Positions 43,265-53,468 are shown, counted from the stretch's first letter. The stretch: DNA of 64,000 nt from Treponema sp. JC4 (GCF_000260795.1 NZ_AJGU01000001.1:124001-188000); one strand, 5' to 3'. Notes: generated from the letters alone by a model not told the origin. Numbers and translations are program-made.

Positions 43265-46200
43265 ATGAAAAAAGGAAAAATTGCAAAAAGAACAATCGCG
43301 TTTTTTATTCTGCAATTTTTCCTTTTTTGTTTTTATGCCCCCTCTCTTTTTGCGGGCGAAATGATAAAGCCCCGCATTATCTATCAGCTCAAAACAAAAT
43401 ACTTCAACATTCTTTATTCAAAGGAAAGCACAGAAACTGCAAAACTGCTTGCCCAGAAGGCAGATGCCCTTTACGAAAATGCCGCCGAATTACTTTCGGC
43501 AGACAAAAATTATGAAACTCCCATCGTAATCACTCCGGATTCAGATCTTCTGTCTGTAACCTATACTGCTTACCCCTATAACCGTATTGTCGTAAAGGAG
43601 GGTCTTCCTTCTACCGCCGGCAAAACCTACGAAGACGAGCTGCTTACACTTTTTAACAGCCAGATTTTTAAGGCAACTGCGGCATCAATAAAAAGTCCCT
43701 TTAATAAAGTCCTTTCAAATTTCATGACCTGGTGGCAGCCAGTCGAAGTTCTTAACCTTCCTTTTTCTGCTCTGGATGGCGTTTCCTATTTAGACCAGAT
43801 TTTGACCGGAAAAGGCGAGTACAACGACGGATATTTTCTGCAGGTGCTTTCTCAGGCTAAGGTTGAAGGGAACTTTCCTTCCTGGCTTCAGGCTGGTGCC
43901 GCTTCCAACGCCTATTCAGACACCCATCTTGCGGTAGCTGCTAATTCTGCTTTTGCCGCCTATCTGATTGGAACTTATGGCATAGAAAAATATTCAGATT
44001 TCCTGCATGAATGTGGAAAAATTAAATTTCCCCGCCTTACAAAGGGCATTTTCAAAAAGGTTTATAATAAAAAGCTTGATGATGAATGGAATGTCTTTAA
44101 GGAGATGATTCCCCTTCCGGAAAAACTGCTTGTAGAAGAGACAGAAGGCGGACTTTCCCTGATTCAGAGGATTTTTTCTACCAGCGACGGCACTTATAAA
44201 AATCTTCTTTCAACTCCTTATGGCTTTGTCTATTATGATTCTATAAAAAACGAAGTCCTGCTTGCAAAGGAATACAAAAATCCCATAAAAAACAGGCCGG
44301 AATTATTTAAGTATCATCTTTTATTTGCAAAGGATGTTACAAAACTGGATCTTTCGCCCGATGGCCGCTATCTTCTGATCTGCTGTAACGAAACTTACTA
44401 TCGGGAAAATTTTGTCCTTCCAAATGTCCGCTTTTATGATTTAAAAAGACACTGCCTGCTTACAGGAAAATTCAGGCTTCGTGATGCAGCCTTTGTTGCT
44501 GGCACAGACAAGCAGCTTTATGTAGCAGGAATTAATTCTTCAGACAAAAAAGCAGCCCTGGAAGTTTATGATTTTGAAAGTAGGAAGAAAGGGCAGAAGA
44601 AGAAAGTTCCTCTTTATAAAAAGGTTTTTGCCCCTGACGTAAGTCTGGAAAGTCTTTCTTTCTGCGGGCCGGATAATTTTATCTGTCTTTTAGGGCAGGG
44701 CGAAGAAATTTCACTTTTGAAAATCAATATTTCGGACTTGGAAACTGAAATTGAAGATAAAGAAAGTCTCTATTATCTTTTAAACGATAAGGATAAGGCC
44801 TTTAAGCCTAAAAATCTTCGTTTTTCAGCCGGTGCTGCCCCTGAAAATCAAAAGCTTACCTTTGAGTTTGTAGACCCTCAGGCTCATTCCTTCACTCGCC
44901 TTGGAATCATAGAATTAAATGAAGCATTTGAGCCTGTAAGCCTTAAGCTTCAGCAGAATGATATTTCAGGTGGTCTTCAAAGTCCTGCCATTTCTGACCA
45001 CCTGATTTATTTTTCTCGATCCTTTACAGATCACGATGAAATTGCCTATATAAATCTTCCTTTTATTGAGTTTACGGAAGGAAAAATTATCAAAAAAAAT
45101 CCGTTGCCAGAACTGGACACTTTCGATCAGCCTGCTCCTGTGACTCTGGAAGAACTGAGAATAAGCTTCCCTCACACCCGCTATTATCCTCTTAAATATG
45201 CCTCTGCGGGTGCCATGTATCCTTTCTTCCCGATTGCTTCCTTTGATTATAAAAATGACGTTGTACTCTGGCCGGGACTTGGTATTTCCTATACAACAAA
45301 TTCTGACCCCTATGATAATACGACAATCATGGCCTCTGTAAGTTTTGGTCTTTCTCAGTATGGAATCGAAGATTTGGGAAAAAACTTTGTAGATGAAGTT
45401 GACCGCATAATCCAGAACTTTAAGAAATTCAAAAATGATATAAGCTTTGGAACTCTTATAAAAAATACTTCAACGCCTCTTGATTTGAGTTTTGGCTCAA
45501 TTTTCAATTTTTCAAGCAGCGGAACTTATGCCTGGAAATCTCTTGCCGGTGCAAGCTTTAAACTCCCTTTTATCTTGAATATGAATGCTCTGGAGTTTAA
45601 TTTTAAGCTGCAGTATATTGCTTCTTCAATGTATCTGGGCTTTGACGAAAGTAAAGTTCACCCGGATTTGACTCATTGGCCCTCTCTTTCCGCTGCCTAT
45701 CATTTTACCGAGATATATGCCAATGTAAATTATTCAAATATCCACCAGGATGGAAACAGCCTTTTTGAAAAGTTCGGTTTTGCAGGCGGAATAACTACCA
45801 TTGCCGATTTTGAATCAATTTTCGACAGGGTTAGCCGATATACAGTCGGTTTTGACAGCTCTGTAGCAATTCCCCGTCTTCTTCCTTTTGATGATTATCA
45901 GGGCCTGGTCTTCTGTCTGCCGGCAGAAGCCTTCTGCGAAGCTTTTGTTACAGAAGGTACTGCCTTCAAAGTCGGCGGTCAGCTTCTCCTGCTTGGAAAA
46001 GAAATTAAAAATGGCCTTTATCCAGTTTTTATTTCCCGAACCGGAATCTATGCAGGTTATTCTTTCAACCTGAATTATGACACTAAAACCCAGCAGCAGC
46101 CTGATATAAGGAATCTGTCAAATTACTGGGATACCTTTAACCGCGCAGAAAAAGTTGATGATATTTACCTTAAAGTGATTCTTGATATCGTTCCCGTTAT

Positions 46201-46306
46201 CGGAACTCTTTCCAACCAGAACATGCGGACAGAATTGCAGCTTTCCTATCTGCCCCGAATCAATAACTTTAAGCTCTATGTCGGCATATATATGAATTTT
46301 GACTAG
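43265..46306 (+). CDS. large exported protein, probable outer-membrane barrel at the C-terminus
   Basis: 1013 residues. A basic N-region and hydrophobic core (MKKGKIAKRTIAFFILQFFL, cleavage near FAG) form the signal peptide. Residues about 35-300 resemble the inactive peptidase_MA-like domains of spirochete proteins (YFNILYSKESTETAKLLAQK, then DGYFLQVLSQAKVEGNFPSW) but no HExxH zinc site is seen. Residues about 320-610 have repeated strands of a beta-propeller character (LDLSPDGRYLLICCNETYY, VRFYDLKRHCLLTGKF). From about residue 650 alternating strands with aromatic ends and the final VGIYMNFD suggest an outer-membrane barrel. I do not recognise a named family. Domain boundaries are my estimates. 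Confidence 0.75.
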   Translation: MKKGKIAKRTIAFFILQFFLFCFYAPSLFAGEMIKPRIIYQLKTKYFNILYSKESTETAKLLAQKADALYENAAELLSADKNYETPIVITPDSDLLSVTYTAYPYNRIVVKEGLPSTAGKTYEDELLTLFNSQIFKATAASIKSPFNKVLSNFMTWWQPVEVLNLPFSALDGVSYLDQILTGKGEYNDGYFLQVLSQAKVEGNFPSWLQAGAASNAYSDTHLAVAANSAFAAYLIGTYGIEKYSDFLHECGKIKFPRLTKGIFKKVYNKKLDDEWNVFKEMIPLPEKLLVEETEGGLSLIQRIFSTSDGTYKNLLSTPYGFVYYDSIKNEVLLAKEYKNPIKNRPELFKYHLLFAKDVTKLDLSPDGRYLLICCNETYYRENFVLPNVRFYDLKRHCLLTGKFRLRDAAFVAGTDKQLYVAGINSSDKKAALEVYDFESRKKGQKKKVPLYKKVFAPDVSLESLSFCGPDNFICLLGQGEEISLLKINISDLETEIEDKESLYYLLNDKDKAFKPKNLRFSAGAAPENQKLTFEFVDPQAHSFTRLGIIELNEAFEPVSLKLQQNDISGGLQSPAISDHLIYFSRSFTDHDEIAYINLPFIEFTEGKIIKKNPLPELDTFDQPAPVTLEELRISFPHTRYYPLKYASAGAMYPFFPIASFDYKNDVVLWPGLGISYTTNSDPYDNTTIMASVSFGLSQYGIEDLGKNFVDEVDRIIQNFKKFKNDISFGTLIKNTSTPLDLSFGSIFNFSSSGTYAWKSLAGASFKLPFILNMNALEFNFKLQYIASSMYLGFDESKVHPDLTHWPSLSAAYHFTEIYANVNYSNIHQDGNSLFEKFGFAGGITTIADFESIFDRVSRYTVGFDSSVAIPRLLPFDDYQGLVFCLPAEAFCEAFVTEGTAFKVGGQLLLLGKEIKNGLYPVFISRTGIYAGYSFNLNYDTKTQQQPDIRNLSNYWDTFNRAEKVDDIYLKVILDIVPVIGTLSNQNMRTELQLSYLPRINNFKLYVGIYMNFD

Positions 46307-46328
46307 GCTGGCCAAGACTGAATTAGGG

Positions 46329-46362
46329 TAAAAAAAATCCCGCGATTAATTACCGCGGGATT
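46329..46362 (-). terminator. phosphofructokinase gene terminator
   Basis: On the minus strand ATCCCGCG, a nine-base loop, CGCGGGAT, then a run of seven T. It follows the 46395 stop codon. Confidence 0.9.
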
Positions 46363-46394
46363 CCTGCACTAGCCGGGTTAACCCCAGCTATTGC

Positions 46395-47801
46395 TTATTT
46401 ACCTTTTTTCTGCTCGCTTGGTTTAGACTTAGCACCAGCCAGAGCAGCTGCCATCTTTTCCTTAGCCTTTTCAATGTCGTTTACCATCAAAATTGGCTGA
46501 CCTGTAGCATCCAGAGCATCGCGCCAGAGTGAACCTTCAGGATCAACAGCGTTGCGGTGAGCTGTTACAGCCTTAATTGGCAGGTGAACGAACTTGTCGT
46601 GAACCAGACCGATTACACACTTTGTTTTACCAGCCATTGCAGCGTGAACGGCGTTGTTTCCAAGACGCTCACAGTAAATTGAGTCAGCAGCTGTTGTAAC
46701 AGAAGCGCGAACCTGGTAAGAAGGATCGATATATTTAAGGTTGATTTCGATATTCTTTTCTTTGAAGTATTTTTCAATCTGAGATTTAAGGAAGAGACCA
46801 ATATCAGAAAGTTTTTTGTTTCCAGAAGCATCAGTAGCGCCAGTGCTTTCAAGCAAGTCCTGACCGGCACCTTCAGAAACTACGATTACAGCGTGACCGC
46901 GTTTTGCAAGACGGCGTTCAAGGCAAGCAAGGAAGCCTTTTTCACCTTCCATTTCAAATGGAACTTCAGGAATCAAACAGAAGTTTGTTTCGTGGCTGGC
47001 CAAAGCAGCTTCAGTTGCAATAAAGCCTGCTTCACGACCCATGATTTTTACAAGACCAATACCGTTAATCTGGCTTGCAGCTTCCATGTGAACAGCAGAA
47101 ACAGCTTCCTTAGCGCGCTGAACGGCAGTTTCAAAACCGAATGAACGGTCAATGAACATAAGGTCGTTATCAACAGTCTTTGGAATACCAACTACTGCGC
47201 ATTTAAGACCGCGTTTTTCAACTTCGCATGCGATATCATAAGAACCGCGCTGAGTACCGTCACCACCAATAATAAAGAGCATATTGATGTTGTCGCGCTC
47301 AAGACAGTCAACGATTTCAGAAACACGCTGTCCACCACCACGGCTGGTACCAAGATAAGTACCGCCAATCTTATGAATTTCATCAATTAAATATCTGTCC
47401 AGATCAAGAGGAGCATAACCTTCCTCTGCAAAGAATCCGTGGTAACCAAAGCGGTAACCTTTTACAGTTTTTACGCCGTAGCGTGTATTCAAACAGCGAA
47501 CGATAGCACGAATAACGTCGTTCAAACCAGGGCAGAGACCACCGCAGGTACAAATGCCGGCACGAACATGAGCCGGGTCAAAATAGATTTTTTCACGAGG
47601 ACCGGCTTTTTCAATAAGATTTGAAGAATCCAAAACGATTGGTTTTGATGTATCATAAACGTTAATCTGATTGATAACGTAAGAGTTGTCGTTTACATAG
47701 TTAGCTGTTCCGTCACCAAATACCGATGAAAGTTTTATAGGAGACTGTATAGAACAAGGTCCCAAATTTTCAATGGAAAAATCATATTTTTCTTCAGCCA
47801 T
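46395..47801 (-). CDS. pfk: 6-phosphofructokinase, long form
   Basis: 468 residues, the size of the roughly 48-50 kDa spirochete and protist enzymes. [36 protein letters not shown] and [12 protein letters not shown] carry the active site. In this superfamily, GGDG (not GGDD) points to ATP as phosphoryl donor, while the Lys of PKTVDND is common to PPi-type and long ATP-type enzymes, so the donor is probably ATP but not certain. The N-terminal 90 residues precede the conserved [25 protein letters not shown] precedes the ATG, and a good terminator follows, so it is a single-gene unit. Confidence 0.88.
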   Translation of the reverse strand: MAEEKYDFSIENLGPCSIQSPIKLSSVFGDGTANYVNDNSYVINQINVYDTSKPIVLDSSNLIEKAGPREKIYFDPAHVRAGICTCGGLCPGLNDVIRAIVRCLNTRYGVKTVKGYRFGYHGFFAEEGYAPLDLDRYLIDEIHKIGGTYLGTSRGGGQRVSEIVDCLERDNINMLFIIGGDGTQRGSYDIACEVEKRGLKCAVVGIPKTVDNDLMFIDRSFGFETAVQRAKEAVSAVHMEAASQINGIGLVKIMGREAGFIATEAALASHETNFCLIPEVPFEMEGEKGFLACLERRLAKRGHAVIVVSEGAGQDLLESTGATDASGNKKLSDIGLFLKSQIEKYFKEKNIEINLKYIDPSYQVRASVTTAADSIYCERLGNNAVHAAMAGKTKCVIGLVHDKFVHLPIKAVTAHRNAVDPEGSLWRDALDATGQPILMVNDIEKAKEKMAAALAGAKSKPSEQKKGK

Positions 47802-48008
47802 AGCCTACTCCTGTGTAAGGCGGCCGGTCAGAGCCGCCGGTGTTCTATAGCAAAGCGTTAAAAAAAATTGTGATTCAGCAATTTTTTAGCTTTACTTATC
47901 TGTTTGCAATTAAGATAGATTATCTTTTATAGAAGAATTTTTCAAGTGAGCTGGGTGAACTCTGCAATTGGAGTAAAAAGTATTATAGAGTTGTAAGTAA
48001 AACTTGGC

Positions 48009-48086
48009 GGAGGGAGAAGTCTCTCCCTGCGCCCGCACTTCGTTGCGTGCTACCCTCTCTGCGGGGAGTTCCCCGCAACGCCCCCG
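48009..48086 (-). repeat. palindromic repeat family A, downstream of the AEC transporter gene
   Basis: GGGAGA-AGTC-TCTCCC, CGCACTTCGTTGCG, CTACCCTCTCT and GCGGGGAGTTCCCCGC follow each other as in the copy at 22073. It begins seven bases after the stop codon at 48093. The rest of the 47802-48092 gap holds the phosphofructokinase leader and an A+T-rich stretch with an AAATTG/CAATTT hairpin. Confidence 0.8.
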
Positions 48087-48092
48087 ATTTAC

Positions 48093-49031
48093 TTACTTCA
48101 GTAAATTCTCTGCCAGAGCAACAAAGGCCGGCACAGAAAAAATACAGAGTAAGCTCGAAACCGACACTGTCAAACTTGCATAAGCGGCATCCTTGTCAAA
48201 AAGTGCTGCAAGTCCCGGAACGGTTGTCGCAGCAGGACAGGATGCGCAGATTAAAACTACAAAAAGAATTGTTCTTGCATCGCTTACGTTTAGGTTCATT
48301 TTCCAGAAGGCAAAAATAATCAAAAGTGCAATAAAAGGACACAAAAGAAGGCGTCCAAGAACTGCCTTGATAAGGCGAAGTGTATATTTAGAAGAAAAAT
48401 GGAAATCAGCAAAAAGAATTCCAACCATAACCATGGCAAGGGCTGTGTTACAGTCGCCTATCATTTTAATCGGGCGGATTATTGGCTCCGGCAGGGTAAA
48501 AGGCATCAAAAAGAGGAAGATACCGAATACAGCACTCAAAATTACCGGATTCACAATGATTTTTTTAAGACTGATAGTTCCGCTCATCTGGTAAAGACCC
48601 CAGGTCCAGGCCAGAATGTTGAAAACTGTCAGGTAGCCCATTAAATAGAAAACTCCTGCATTTCCCAGCGTTCCCTTAATCAGAGGAATGCCGATAAAGC
48701 CGCAGTTTGTAAGCACCATGGCAAGGCGGTCAATGTGATTGTAAGAACGGTTTTCTGCATTTTTTGAGTGAGTCAAAAGGAAGGAAACAAAAATCATCGA
48801 AAGATGGATGATTAAGGCAATCAGGGCTGCAAAAAGAAAGCGGCGGAATTTCTGAGCGTCGTATTCCATATTGAAAGAATCAATGATAAGGCAGACATTT
48901 ACAAAATACAAAAGCAGTTTGCTCAAAAATTTCTGCTCTTTATCACTTACTTTTACGATTCTGGCAAAAACAAAGCCGGCAAGCGCAATAAGTGCCATCA
49001 CAATAAGCTGATTCAAAACTAACTGATACAT
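48093..49031 (-). CDS. AEC-family (auxin efflux carrier-like) transporter
   Basis: 312 residues with about ten hydrophobic helices arranged as two sets of five. LTNCGFIGIPLIKGTLGNAG and ASCPAATTVPGLAALFDKDAAYAS are the two crossing-helix motifs of the AEC family, which in bacteria includes malate and other organic anion carriers. The substrate cannot be told from sequence. The small exporter gene lies 34 bases upstream on the same strand, so they may be one unit. A family A repeat follows the stop codon. Confidence 0.85.
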   Translation of the reverse strand: MYQLVLNQLIVMALIALAGFVFARIVKVSDKEQKFLSKLLLYFVNVCLIIDSFNMEYDAQKFRRFLFAALIALIIHLSMIFVSFLLTHSKNAENRSYNHIDRLAMVLTNCGFIGIPLIKGTLGNAGVFYLMGYLTVFNILAWTWGLYQMSGTISLKKIIVNPVILSAVFGIFLFLMPFTLPEPIIRPIKMIGDCNTALAMVMVGILFADFHFSSKYTLRLIKAVLGRLLLCPFIALLIIFAFWKMNLNVSDARTILFVVLICASCPAATTVPGLAALFDKDAAYASLTVSVSSLLCIFSVPAFVALAENLLK

Positions 49032-49065
49032 AAATTACCTCTATATTAATACTGCAAATAAGCAG

Positions 49066-49533
49066 TTACATCACAGCTTTAAAAAGTCCGAAGGAACCTG
49101 CCATCATAATACAGCCAGCAAGAAGAAGCCCCAGCATTACGGCAAGAATGGTTTTCTTAAAACTTATATCCAGAAGACTGGCCGCAAGAGTTCCAGTCCA
49201 GGCTCCTGTTCCCGGAAGAGGAATGCCTACAAAAAGAATCAGGGCAATAAAAAGTCCGTTACCGGCTTTAGCCTGAAGTTTTTCTCCGGCATGACCACCT
49301 TTTTCTAAAAAGAAGGTACAGATTTTTCCTGTAAAGCGTTTGTCCTGTCCCCATTCCAGAAAACGGCGGGCAAAAAGATAAATAAAAGGAACTGGAATCA
49401 GGTTTCCCAGAATACAAACCAGATAGGACTGCACTACCGGCAGCTGCAAGGCTTGAGAAACCGGAATTGCTCCACGCAGCTCAATCAGGGGAATCATGGA
49501 AATAAAAAATATCCAGAGATAGTTTTTAAGCAT
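49066..49533 (-). CDS. small multi-drug export family protein (COG2426-like)
   Basis: 155 residues from the ATG at 49533. Four or five hydrophobic segments, the motif IPLIELRGAIPVSQAL near the N-terminus and VGIPLPGTGAWTGTLAASLL in the middle match the COG2426 family (SNARE-associated/DedA-related); its name as a drug exporter is only putative. An ATG 12 codons upstream is open, but the chosen one has TATAAT six bases before it and begins the conserved hydrophobic segment. Function in the cell is not known. Confidence 0.78.
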   Translation of the reverse strand: MLKNYLWIFFISMIPLIELRGAIPVSQALQLPVVQSYLVCILGNLIPVPFIYLFARRFLEWGQDKRFTGKICTFFLEKGGHAGEKLQAKAGNGLFIALILFVGIPLPGTGAWTGTLAASLLDISFKKTILAVMLGLLLAGCIMMAGSFGLFKAVM

Positions 49534-49539
49534 AGGGGC

Positions 49540-49545
49540 ATTATA
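49540..49545 (-). promoter_or_regulatory. -10 box, 6 nt before the 49533 start codon
   Basis: TATAAT, then GCCCCT, then ATG. It also decides the start, because a -10 inside a coding region would be odd. Confidence 0.55.
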
Positions 49546-49646
49546 TATTTTTTTAATTTCTTTTGCCAATTTCTTTTTTCTTTACTGTATAGAATGCCGT
49601 GTTATAATATAGAAGATTCTCTTAAGACAGAGTTCAGGAGGCGCCT

Positions 49647-51062
49647 ATGCGACGTTATTTAAATCGTTTTTTTACTGAACTTGCAGCCCTTTTTCTTTCA
49701 TGCCTTTTAATTTCCTGTTCAGCCCTTTTTAATTCAAGCGACACCGGTTCGGTAAGTTTTTCTCTTTCCAGCGACCAGCTCCGCGCTATAGTGGCTCAGC
49801 CTCAGTCTGCCCGCACTCTTATGCAGGAAAATGAACCAATTACTGAAGATGAAGGTGAACTTAGGCATTTAGTTTTACAGCTTGCTGTTTACAGTTATGA
49901 TTTTCAGACTTTTAAATCAGGTCAATTAAGATATTCCTATTATGAGATTGAAGCAGGAGTTCAAAAATCTGTAACTCTTGATGAAATTCCTGTAGGTCAG
50001 TATGCACTTGTTGCTTTGCTTTATCAGGATGAATCGATGATGGGTGATTATATGAGTGATGGTATTGAGCCTTACTACATGCGTCGACCATTGTATTGCG
50101 GAGCTGAAGAAAGCATTTATGTAAATTCAGGAAGTCAAAGTGTTGCAGTCACAATGATAGATTTTAGGGGAGCTTTTATAAAAGGTTTTGACCCGGATTA
50201 TAAAGAAATCCCATATTATGATTTCCAAAGGTATCTGGAAAGTGCTGTAGGTACAGGAGAAGATTCAGATTTTGGACAGATGTGTATTTGTGCTTCTGAA
50301 GATAAACCTTTTTATGCCCTGCTTACAGAAAATTACGGAATAGTTTCTATTGGTCTTGTTGAAGGAAGTCCAAAGAGAAACTTTCCTATAAGAGAACTTG
50401 CAACAGTTAATTCTGACCTTTCAAATTTTGCCTTCTTAAAGGATACGAATGTAATTACGGTTGATGTAACAGCAAGTCCTTCAGAAACTGAAGGTTATTA
50501 TGATATGACCTATGAAATTAATTTTCATGGAAAAACACTTGTCTTTAATGGAACTGAAGAATCCGGTGGCGATGAACCTGGTGGAGGTGGAGACGACCCT
50601 AGTGGAGGTGGTGATGAAGGTGAAGCAACTCTTAATATAGATATATATACAGATTCGCAGAGTGGAATTGATAAAATAACGATTCCTGCAAATGCTCGAT
50701 GTGAACTTTCATTTAAAGAAATTGCTGGTATAACTAAAACTTCCGGTTATTGGGCTGGAGGAGAGTATACAATGGATTCTGTAATAGCATTAGATTCTGG
50801 TACATATAGAATACCTCTTTCTGTGGCAGCAATAACGTCTGCAGTTACGGCTAGTTGTTCAAGTGATAAAGAACAAGGAGAACTGGTTTTAGAGAAAATT
50901 ATAGAAGCATCACAAAGTAGTGGAGTTGTTCATGCAACTTGCGTTATGGTAATTTACGATGCTAGTGGTACAGCTATATATAAGTCTGCAGATCAAAATG
51001 GTTTTGATTTTTCTTTGACTGGAACTTCTTTATGGCCTACAGTCATATATCTGCCAGACTAA
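49647..51062 (+). CDS. lipoprotein of unknown function with Gly/Asp/Glu-rich linker
   Basis: 471 residues. The signal ends in the lipobox LISC. Residues about 30-300 look like a beta-rich domain (LVLQLAVYSYDFQTFKSG, VGQYALVALLYQDE). A flexible linker around 305-325 (GGDEPGGGGDDPSGGGDEGE) separates a second beta domain (to 471). The layout of a lipid anchor, a domain, a Gly/acidic linker and a second domain is common in treponemal surface lipoproteins. I cannot name a family. AGGAGG lies seven bases before the ATG and a TATAAT is about 40 bases upstream. Confidence 0.8.
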   Translation: MRRYLNRFFTELAALFLSCLLISCSALFNSSDTGSVSFSLSSDQLRAIVAQPQSARTLMQENEPITEDEGELRHLVLQLAVYSYDFQTFKSGQLRYSYYEIEAGVQKSVTLDEIPVGQYALVALLYQDESMMGDYMSDGIEPYYMRRPLYCGAEESIYVNSGSQSVAVTMIDFRGAFIKGFDPDYKEIPYYDFQRYLESAVGTGEDSDFGQMCICASEDKPFYALLTENYGIVSIGLVEGSPKRNFPIRELATVNSDLSNFAFLKDTNVITVDVTASPSETEGYYDMTYEINFHGKTLVFNGTEESGGDEPGGGGDDPSGGGDEGEATLNIDIYTDSQSGIDKITIPANARCELSFKEIAGITKTSGYWAGGEYTMDSVIALDSGTYRIPLSVAAITSAVTASCSSDKEQGELVLEKIIEASQSSGVVHATCVMVIYDASGTAIYKSADQNGFDFSLTGTSLWPTVIYLPD

Positions 51063-51076
51063 AACTAGAAATTGTT

Positions 51077-51184
51077 GTTTTCCCCCGGCGGGAGCCTTGA
51101 GCAGCGCGGAGCGGTTGCGGCAAGAATTGCCGCAACTGACCGGTTTAGGGAACTGCGAAGTGCGACTGGGAAGGGAAACTCGCC
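51077..51184. repeat. G+C-rich imperfect palindrome
   Basis: The centre is a perfect ten-pair stem, GTTGCGGCAA, loop GAA, TTGCCGCAAC. The outer arms (CCCCCGGCGGGAGCC and GGGAAGGGAAACTCGCC) pair only in part. It follows the lipoprotein gene and has no T run. The remainder of the 51063-51368 gap holds the glnN promoter and leader. Confidence 0.6.
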
Positions 51185-51224
51185 TGAAATATTTAAGAAT
51201 ACTTCAAAAATTAACTCTGGCTGA

Positions 51225-51324
51225 TTGACCAAAAGCCCATAAAATAGTAAAAATAAGCATGTTAAAGACGTCGTAGACAGTATTCAGATTCTTATCAGGG
51301 TACTTTCCACGACGTTTTTTTTTA
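51225..51324 (+). promoter_or_regulatory. glnN promoter and leader with terminator hairpin (possible attenuator)
   Basis: TTGACC (51225), 17 bases and TAAAAA give a weak promoter with a start near 51260. Within the leader AAAGACGTCGT (51264-51274) pairs with ACGACGTTTTT (51309-51319) as an 11-pair stem, counting one G-U, and a run of nine T follows from 51315. Transcription would stop 45 bases before the glnN ATG unless the stem is prevented. The 34-base loop includes AGTA/TACT. It is too far from the upstream gene to be only its terminator. Confidence 0.55.
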
Positions 51325-51368
51325 TTTAAGGCACTGCCTTTACGCACAAAAAGTTCCGGAGGACAAAG

Positions 51369-53468
51369 ATGGAAAGTTCTGTAACTGAGATGTTCGGCGA
51401 AAACGTTTTCAATGAAGAAACAATGAGGGCGCGTTTACCGAAAGAGACTTTTAAGCAGCTGATGAAGACTATTCAGGGCGGCGAAAAGCTTGACCCGACT
51501 GTTGCGGCTGTTATCGCTAATGCCATGAAGGACTGGGCGATTGAAAAGGGGGCAACTCACTACACTCACTGGTTCCAGCCTTTGACCGGTGTTACTGCCG
51601 AAAAGCACGACTCTTTTATTGAGCCGACTAAAGACGGCCGTGTTATTATGGAATTTTCTGGCAAGGAGCTTGTTCAGGGTGAATCGGATGCTTCTTCTTT
51701 CCCTAACGGTGGTATTCGTGCAACTTTTGAGGCTCGCGGTTATACTGCCTGGGATCCGACTTCTTATGTATTCATTAAAGACGGAACTTTGTGTATTCCG
51801 ACTGTTTTCTGTTCTTATACCGGCGATGCTCTTGATAAAAAGACTCCGCTTTTGCGTTCTATGGAAGCAATTTCTAAGGAAGCTCTCCGCGTTCTTCATC
51901 TTTTTGAAGGTAACGAAAACGTTAGCCGCGTAATTACAACTGTCGGCCCTGAGCAGGAATACTTCCTTGTTGATAAATCTGTCTGGGAAAAACGCGAGGA
52001 CTTGATTTTTACTGGCCGCACTCTCTTTGGCGCTAAGGCTCCTAAAGGTCAGGAACTTGAAGATCACTACTTTGGTAATATTAAATCCCGCGTTCAGGAT
52101 TTTATGAAGGATTTGAACAAGGAGCTCTGGAAGCTTGGTATCCTTGCTAAAACTGAACACAATGAGGTTGCTCCGGCTCAGCATGAGCTTGCTCCAATTT
52201 TTACGACTACTAACATTGCCTGCGACCACAATCAGCTTACTATGGAATTTATGCGTAAGACTGCCCGCAAGCACGGTATGGTTTGTCTTTTGCACGAAAA
52301 ACCTTTTGCCGGTGTAAACGGTTCGGGTAAGCATAATAACTGGTCTATTTCTACTGATACTGGAAAGAACCTGCTCGACCCTGGAGCTACACCTGCTCAG
52401 AATGCTCAGTTCCTTTTGTTCCTGGTTGGTGTAATTAAGGCGGTTGATAAATATCAGGACTTGCTGCGTATTTCTGTTGCATCTGCCGGAAACGATCACC
52501 GTCTTGGTGGCAACGAGGCGCCTCCTGCAATTATTTCGGTTTTCCTTGGCGAAGAACTTACTGGTATTCTTGATGCTATTGAAGAGGGAAAACCTTACGG
52601 CGGAAAGGGTAAGCAGAAAATGCAGATTGGTGTTACTGTTCTACCTGAATTCAGCCGTGATGCTACTGACCGTAACAGAACTTCTCCTTTTGCCTTTACT
52701 GTTAATAAGTTTGAGTTCCGTTCTCTTGGTGCTAATGATTCAATTGCCCTTTGTAATACAATTTTGAACACCTGTGTTGCAGAAGTTTTGAGCGAATTTG
52801 CTGATGAACTTGAAGGTGCTAAGGACTTTACTAAAGAACTTAATGCCCTGATTTTGCGTACTATTAAAGAGCACAAGCGTATTATCTTTAATGGTGACGG
52901 TTATTCTGAAGAATGGGTTCGCGAGGCTGAAAAACGCGGTCTTTTGAATCTTCCTTCTACTCCGGAAGCTCTGGTTCACCTGCTTGATGAAAAGAACGTT
53001 AAGGTTTTCAAGAAGTTCGGTGTTTACTCGGAGACTGAGCTTAAGTCCCGCTTTGAAATCCACAACGAAAACTATTCTAAGATTGTTAAGATTGAAGCAG
53101 AAACCATGCTCGAAATGGCTAACAAGCTTTATCTTCCTGCTGCCAGCCGCTTTGGCCGCCGTCTTTCTGATGCAATTAATGCTAAAAAAGCTGCAAATGC
53201 AGGGGTAAATGTAAAATATGAAGAAAAGAATCTTGTCCGCGTTTCAGATTTGACCGGTCAGATTTTTGATAACGTTGAAGCGCTTGAAAAGGCTGTTGCT
53301 GAGGCAAAGAGTATTGAAGATGCATCAAAACTAGCCTTCTTCTGCCGCCAGCACATTCTTCCTGCCATGAATGCGCTCCGCTCTTCTGTAGACCAGCTTG
53401 AAGTTATTACGCCAAAAGACCTGTGGCCGGTGCCAAGCTACGGCGATGTGCAATACAGTGTTGTATAA
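51369..53468 (+). CDS. glnN: glutamine synthetase type III
   Basis: 699 residues, the length of GSIII. Signatures are the N-terminal [86 protein letters not shown] and [17 protein letters not shown]. The enzyme makes glutamine from glutamate, ammonia and ATP as a dodecamer. GGAGG precedes the ATG. It has its own promoter and a possible leader attenuator; no glnB, amtB or glnR is nearby. A large structured element follows the stop. Confidence 0.96.
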   Translation: MESSVTEMFGENVFNEETMRARLPKETFKQLMKTIQGGEKLDPTVAAVIANAMKDWAIEKGATHYTHWFQPLTGVTAEKHDSFIEPTKDGRVIMEFSGKELVQGESDASSFPNGGIRATFEARGYTAWDPTSYVFIKDGTLCIPTVFCSYTGDALDKKTPLLRSMEAISKEALRVLHLFEGNENVSRVITTVGPEQEYFLVDKSVWEKREDLIFTGRTLFGAKAPKGQELEDHYFGNIKSRVQDFMKDLNKELWKLGILAKTEHNEVAPAQHELAPIFTTTNIACDHNQLTMEFMRKTARKHGMVCLLHEKPFAGVNGSGKHNNWSISTDTGKNLLDPGATPAQNAQFLLFLVGVIKAVDKYQDLLRISVASAGNDHRLGGNEAPPAIISVFLGEELTGILDAIEEGKPYGGKGKQKMQIGVTVLPEFSRDATDRNRTSPFAFTVNKFEFRSLGANDSIALCNTILNTCVAEVLSEFADELEGAKDFTKELNALILRTIKEHKRIIFNGDGYSEEWVREAEKRGLLNLPSTPEALVHLLDEKNVKVFKKFGVYSETELKSRFEIHNENYSKIVKIEAETMLEMANKLYLPAASRFGRRLSDAINAKKAANAGVNVKYEEKNLVRVSDLTGQIFDNVEALEKAVAEAKSIEDASKLAFFCRQHILPAMNALRSSVDQLEVITPKDLWPVPSYGDVQYSVV

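Noticed and set aside
43265-43700. Active zinc protease domain in the 1013-residue protein
   Set aside because: No HExxH motif is present, so only a fold resemblance is suggested.
51331-51346. Possible sigma-54 promoter before glnN (GGCAC...GC)
   Set aside because: The spacing between GG and GC is two bases too long.
51435-52499. 354-codon minus-strand open frame
   Set aside because: Antisense to glnN, whose protein motifs are intact; the frame reflects codon bias.
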